From positions 1-6,534 of the forward strand of contig QMLK01000056.1 of NCBI GenBank assembly GCA_003646705.1: DNA of 6,534 nucleotides. The letters are read 5' to 3'. The notes under the pieces are model-generated. The model saw only the letters and a list, made by a program, of their open reading frames with translations, made no database searches and had not been told where the DNA came from. A program made the position numbers and the translations under genes. Positions 6,251 to 6,534 of the stretch are shown here, piece after piece (positions within the stretch are counted from its first letter, which is position 1; every line of letters begins with the position of its first letter). The stretch comes from Deltaproteobacteria bacterium (GTDB taxonomy: Bacteria > Desulfobacterota > B13-G15).

Positions 6251-6534
6251 TTAATCCTTAGCTTCTCTTATTAGACCCTTTTTCTTGTGAATTTGAATAA
6301 GGATCAGGAAGGCGAGTAATGAGAGACCTCTTATGAAAAGAAGCTGCTTATTTAAGATGAAAAAGCAAAATAACGATATGCCGCTCATGAGGGCTATAAA
6401 TCTTTCAAAGAAGTCGCATTTAGAGCTAAAAAAACCGACGAAGCTTATTTCAAAAGCCAGCAGACAACTAACACTGGCTACAATGGCCATCATTGCAGAA
6501 GACAGCTCCTGCCGCTGGAAGAGCAATACAGGGG
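6251..6534 (-). CDS. C-terminal end of a TRAP transporter large permease (partial)
   Basis: The frame is open to the right edge of the window, so the gene's 5' part is missing; about 93 residues are visible. They begin PVLLFQRQELSSAMMAIVAS and contain three hydrophobic segments. After the second comes a pattern typical of the C-terminus of fused TRAP permeases (TAXI, DctM type): a P-x-LL start, a helix ending in a GFF/GYF-like turn, then an ERFIALMSG-like helix and a short basic tail. TRAP permeases use ion gradients to import organic acids delivered by a periplasmic binding protein. The assignment rests on pattern memory over a short, poorly conserved region. The gene is A+T-richer than its neighbour (22 of 60 bases G or C in 6361-6420). 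It ends with TAA 18 bases before the flavoprotein start, suggesting one operon. Confidence 0.6.
   Translation of the reverse strand, partial: PVLLFQRQELSSAMMAIVASVSCLLAFEISFVGFFSSKCDFFERFIALMSGISLFCFFILNKQLLFIRGLSLLAFLILIQIHKKKGLIREAKD

Overview
The window is a gene-dense, mostly G+C-rich stretch of bacterial DNA. It probably comes from an anaerobe of the Desulfobacterota/Deltaproteobacteria type, possibly thermophilic. That guess is of low confidence. It rests on AGG-rich arginine usage, a family 4 Fe-S uracil-DNA glycosylase, and a TRAP transporter next to an AprA/fumarate-reductase-like flavoprotein. No rRNA, tRNA, CRISPR array, insertion sequence or phage gene is visible.

Layout. On the + strand, a family 4 uracil-DNA glycosylase (114-791) follows about 100 bases that may hold the tail of an upstream gene. 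Everything else is on the - strand and falls into two units, read right to left. Unit 1 starts at the right edge with the C-terminal end of a probable TRAP transporter permease (6251-6534, cut by the window). It continues 18 bases later with an FAD-dependent oxidoreductase of the AprA/fumarate reductase superfamily (4282-6232, broken by one apparent extra G in a G6 run). It ends with a PLP-dependent Cys/Met-metabolism enzyme (3101-4264). Unit 2 is a rhomboid intramembrane protease (2204-2932), a membrane-anchored ClpP-fold serine protease of the SDH_sah family (1361-2191) and an isochorismatase-like cysteine hydrolase (769-1377). The genes are separated by 12 bases, then overlap by 17. Unit 2 ends tail to tail with the glycosylase, overlapping it by 23 bases.

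Regulation. The 168-base gap between the units carries the clearest promoter: TTGACG, a 17-base spacer, then TAGCAT, facing the rhomboid gene. Its -10 box ends only 7 bases before the rhomboid ATG and there is no Shine-Dalgarno, so a leaderless mRNA is predicted. A perfect 8-bp inverted repeat sits 4 bases upstream of the -35 box.

How the genes may work together. Unit 1 looks like uptake plus catabolism of a small organic acid: TRAP import, flavin redox chemistry, then PLP-dependent elimination or replacement. The substrate is unknown. Unit 2 puts two membrane-associated proteases on one transcript, suggesting membrane protein quality control or regulated proteolysis, with a hydrolase of unknown substrate attached. 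Base composition is uneven: the middle of the PLP gene and the TRAP end are clearly A+T-richer than the rest. I see nothing that amounts to a wholly new system. The leaderless promoter, the frameshift and the mosaic PLP gene are the points worth a second look.
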